Shown: one piece after another, positions 13,979 through 14,199 of the stretch
Position numbering within the stretch: position 1 is the stretch's first letter
Layout of the letters: every line of letters starts with the position of its first letter
NCBI GenBank assembly: GCA_001557035.1
Contig: LSKJ01000483.1
Span: forward strand, 1 to 14,199
Reading direction: 5' to 3'
From: Rhodospirillaceae bacterium CCH5-H10
GTDB taxonomy: Bacteria; Pseudomonadota; Alphaproteobacteria; Reyranellales; Reyranellaceae
DNA: 14,199 nucleotides
Program-made: the position numbers and the translations under genes
Notes under the pieces: model-generated
What the model saw: the letters and a program-made list of their open reading frames with translations, nothing else
Told to the model about the DNA's origin: nothing
Databases searched by the model: none

Positions 13979-14199
13979 GTGCGCAACAGGATTCTGGGAG
14001 TTATCGCGGCGCTCGGCCTTGCGGTGCCGGTCGTGGCGGCGGCGCAGCAACCGACGACGCTGCGGGTCGTGGCGCACTCGGATCTGAAAATCCTCGATCC
14101 GATCTGGACCACGGCGTTCATCGTTCGCAACCACGGCTACATGATCTACGACACGCTGTTCGCGCTCGACGGCGACCTCAGGATCAAGCCCCAGATGGT
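13979..14199 (+). CDS. ABC transporter substrate-binding protein, family 5 (peptide/nickel/opine type), 3' end cut by window
   Basis: Seen: first 73 residues from GTG. A signal peptide is clear: basic MRNR, hydrophobic core to about residue 20, and an A-A-A-Q-Q cleavage region near residue 22-24, with no lipobox Cys. The mature start reads T-L-R-V-V-A-H-S-D-L-K-I-L-D-P-I-W-T, then Y-M-I-Y-D-T-L-F, then L-D-G-D-L-x-I-K-P-Q-M, the classic N-terminus of DppA/OppA-like binding proteins. Such periplasmic proteins deliver peptides, opines, glycosides or metal chelates to an ABC importer. The ligand is unknown. Directly downstream of the GMC oxidoreductase, so uptake and oxidation of one compound is plausible. 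The permease and ATPase genes would be expected beyond the window. Confidence 0.9.
   Translation, partial: MRNRILGVIAALGLAVPVVAAAQQPTTLRVVAHSDLKILDPIWTTAFIVRNHGYMIYDTLFALDGDLRIKPQM

Noticed and set aside
11893..14130. 745-aa antisense frame opposite the GMC gene
   Set aside because: No motif, and it runs through the divergent promoter region. The sense strand has both GMC signatures.

Overview
The window is GC-rich, densely packed bacterial DNA, by eye about two-thirds GC with strong G/C bias at third codon positions. A COX15/CtaA-type heme A synthase, a RhlE-type helicase ending in a GLGDHVPAFL-like tail, and a set of accessory oxidoreductases and hydrolases point to an aerobic alphaproteobacterium. 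A Reyranella- or Rhodospirillales-like lineage is my guess from protein style, not something I could test. I see no rRNA, tRNA, CRISPR array, transposase or phage gene, so this looks like ordinary chromosome.

Left part (1-5252). Heme A synthase (ctaA, minus strand) is divergent from a very large flavoprotein gene (plus, 1167 aa). The flavoprotein joins a GltD/NfnB-like Fe-S/FAD/NAD(P) unit to a PyrK/NfnA-like ferredoxin-reductase unit with a C-terminal Cys cluster, behind about 250 N-terminal residues I do not recognise. It is the most unusual protein here. It has a good sigma70-like promoter with a 14-bp inverted repeat over the predicted start of transcription. A nested palindromic element of about 100 bp separates it from a convergent MAPEG-family membrane protein gene.

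Middle (5253-8802). A MATE-family efflux pump lies upstream of the MAPEG gene on the minus strand. Its conserved N-terminus is open only from a CTG codon. It is divergent from a small cupin gene, and the shared intergenic region carries two palindromes. Next is a DEAD-box RNA helicase (rhlE type) with an Arg/Pro/Glu-rich repetitive tail and a promoter that has a palindrome in its spacer.

Right part (8803-11089). A probable plus-strand operon follows: a stand-alone Lrp/AsnC ligand-binding (RAM) domain protein, a beta-lactamase-fold serine hydrolase that probably starts at a CTG overlapping the previous stop, a 32-aa ORF, and a two-part EthD/DUF4286-like protein starting at a TTG that overlaps the small ORF's stop. 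A pair of inverted hairpin repeats lies between this operon and the convergent amidohydrolase.

Right end (11090-14199). An amidohydrolase-2 family enzyme (minus) and a GMC oxidoreductase (plus) diverge from a 104-bp region. One perfect palindrome there sits both in the spacer of the oxidoreductase promoter and on the -35 of the amidohydrolase promoter. The oxidoreductase is followed immediately by the start of an ABC-transporter substrate-binding protein gene (family 5) cut by the window edge. Together these resemble a small uptake-and-oxidation catabolic locus of unknown substrate.

All calls come from reading the sequence. No database search was run.
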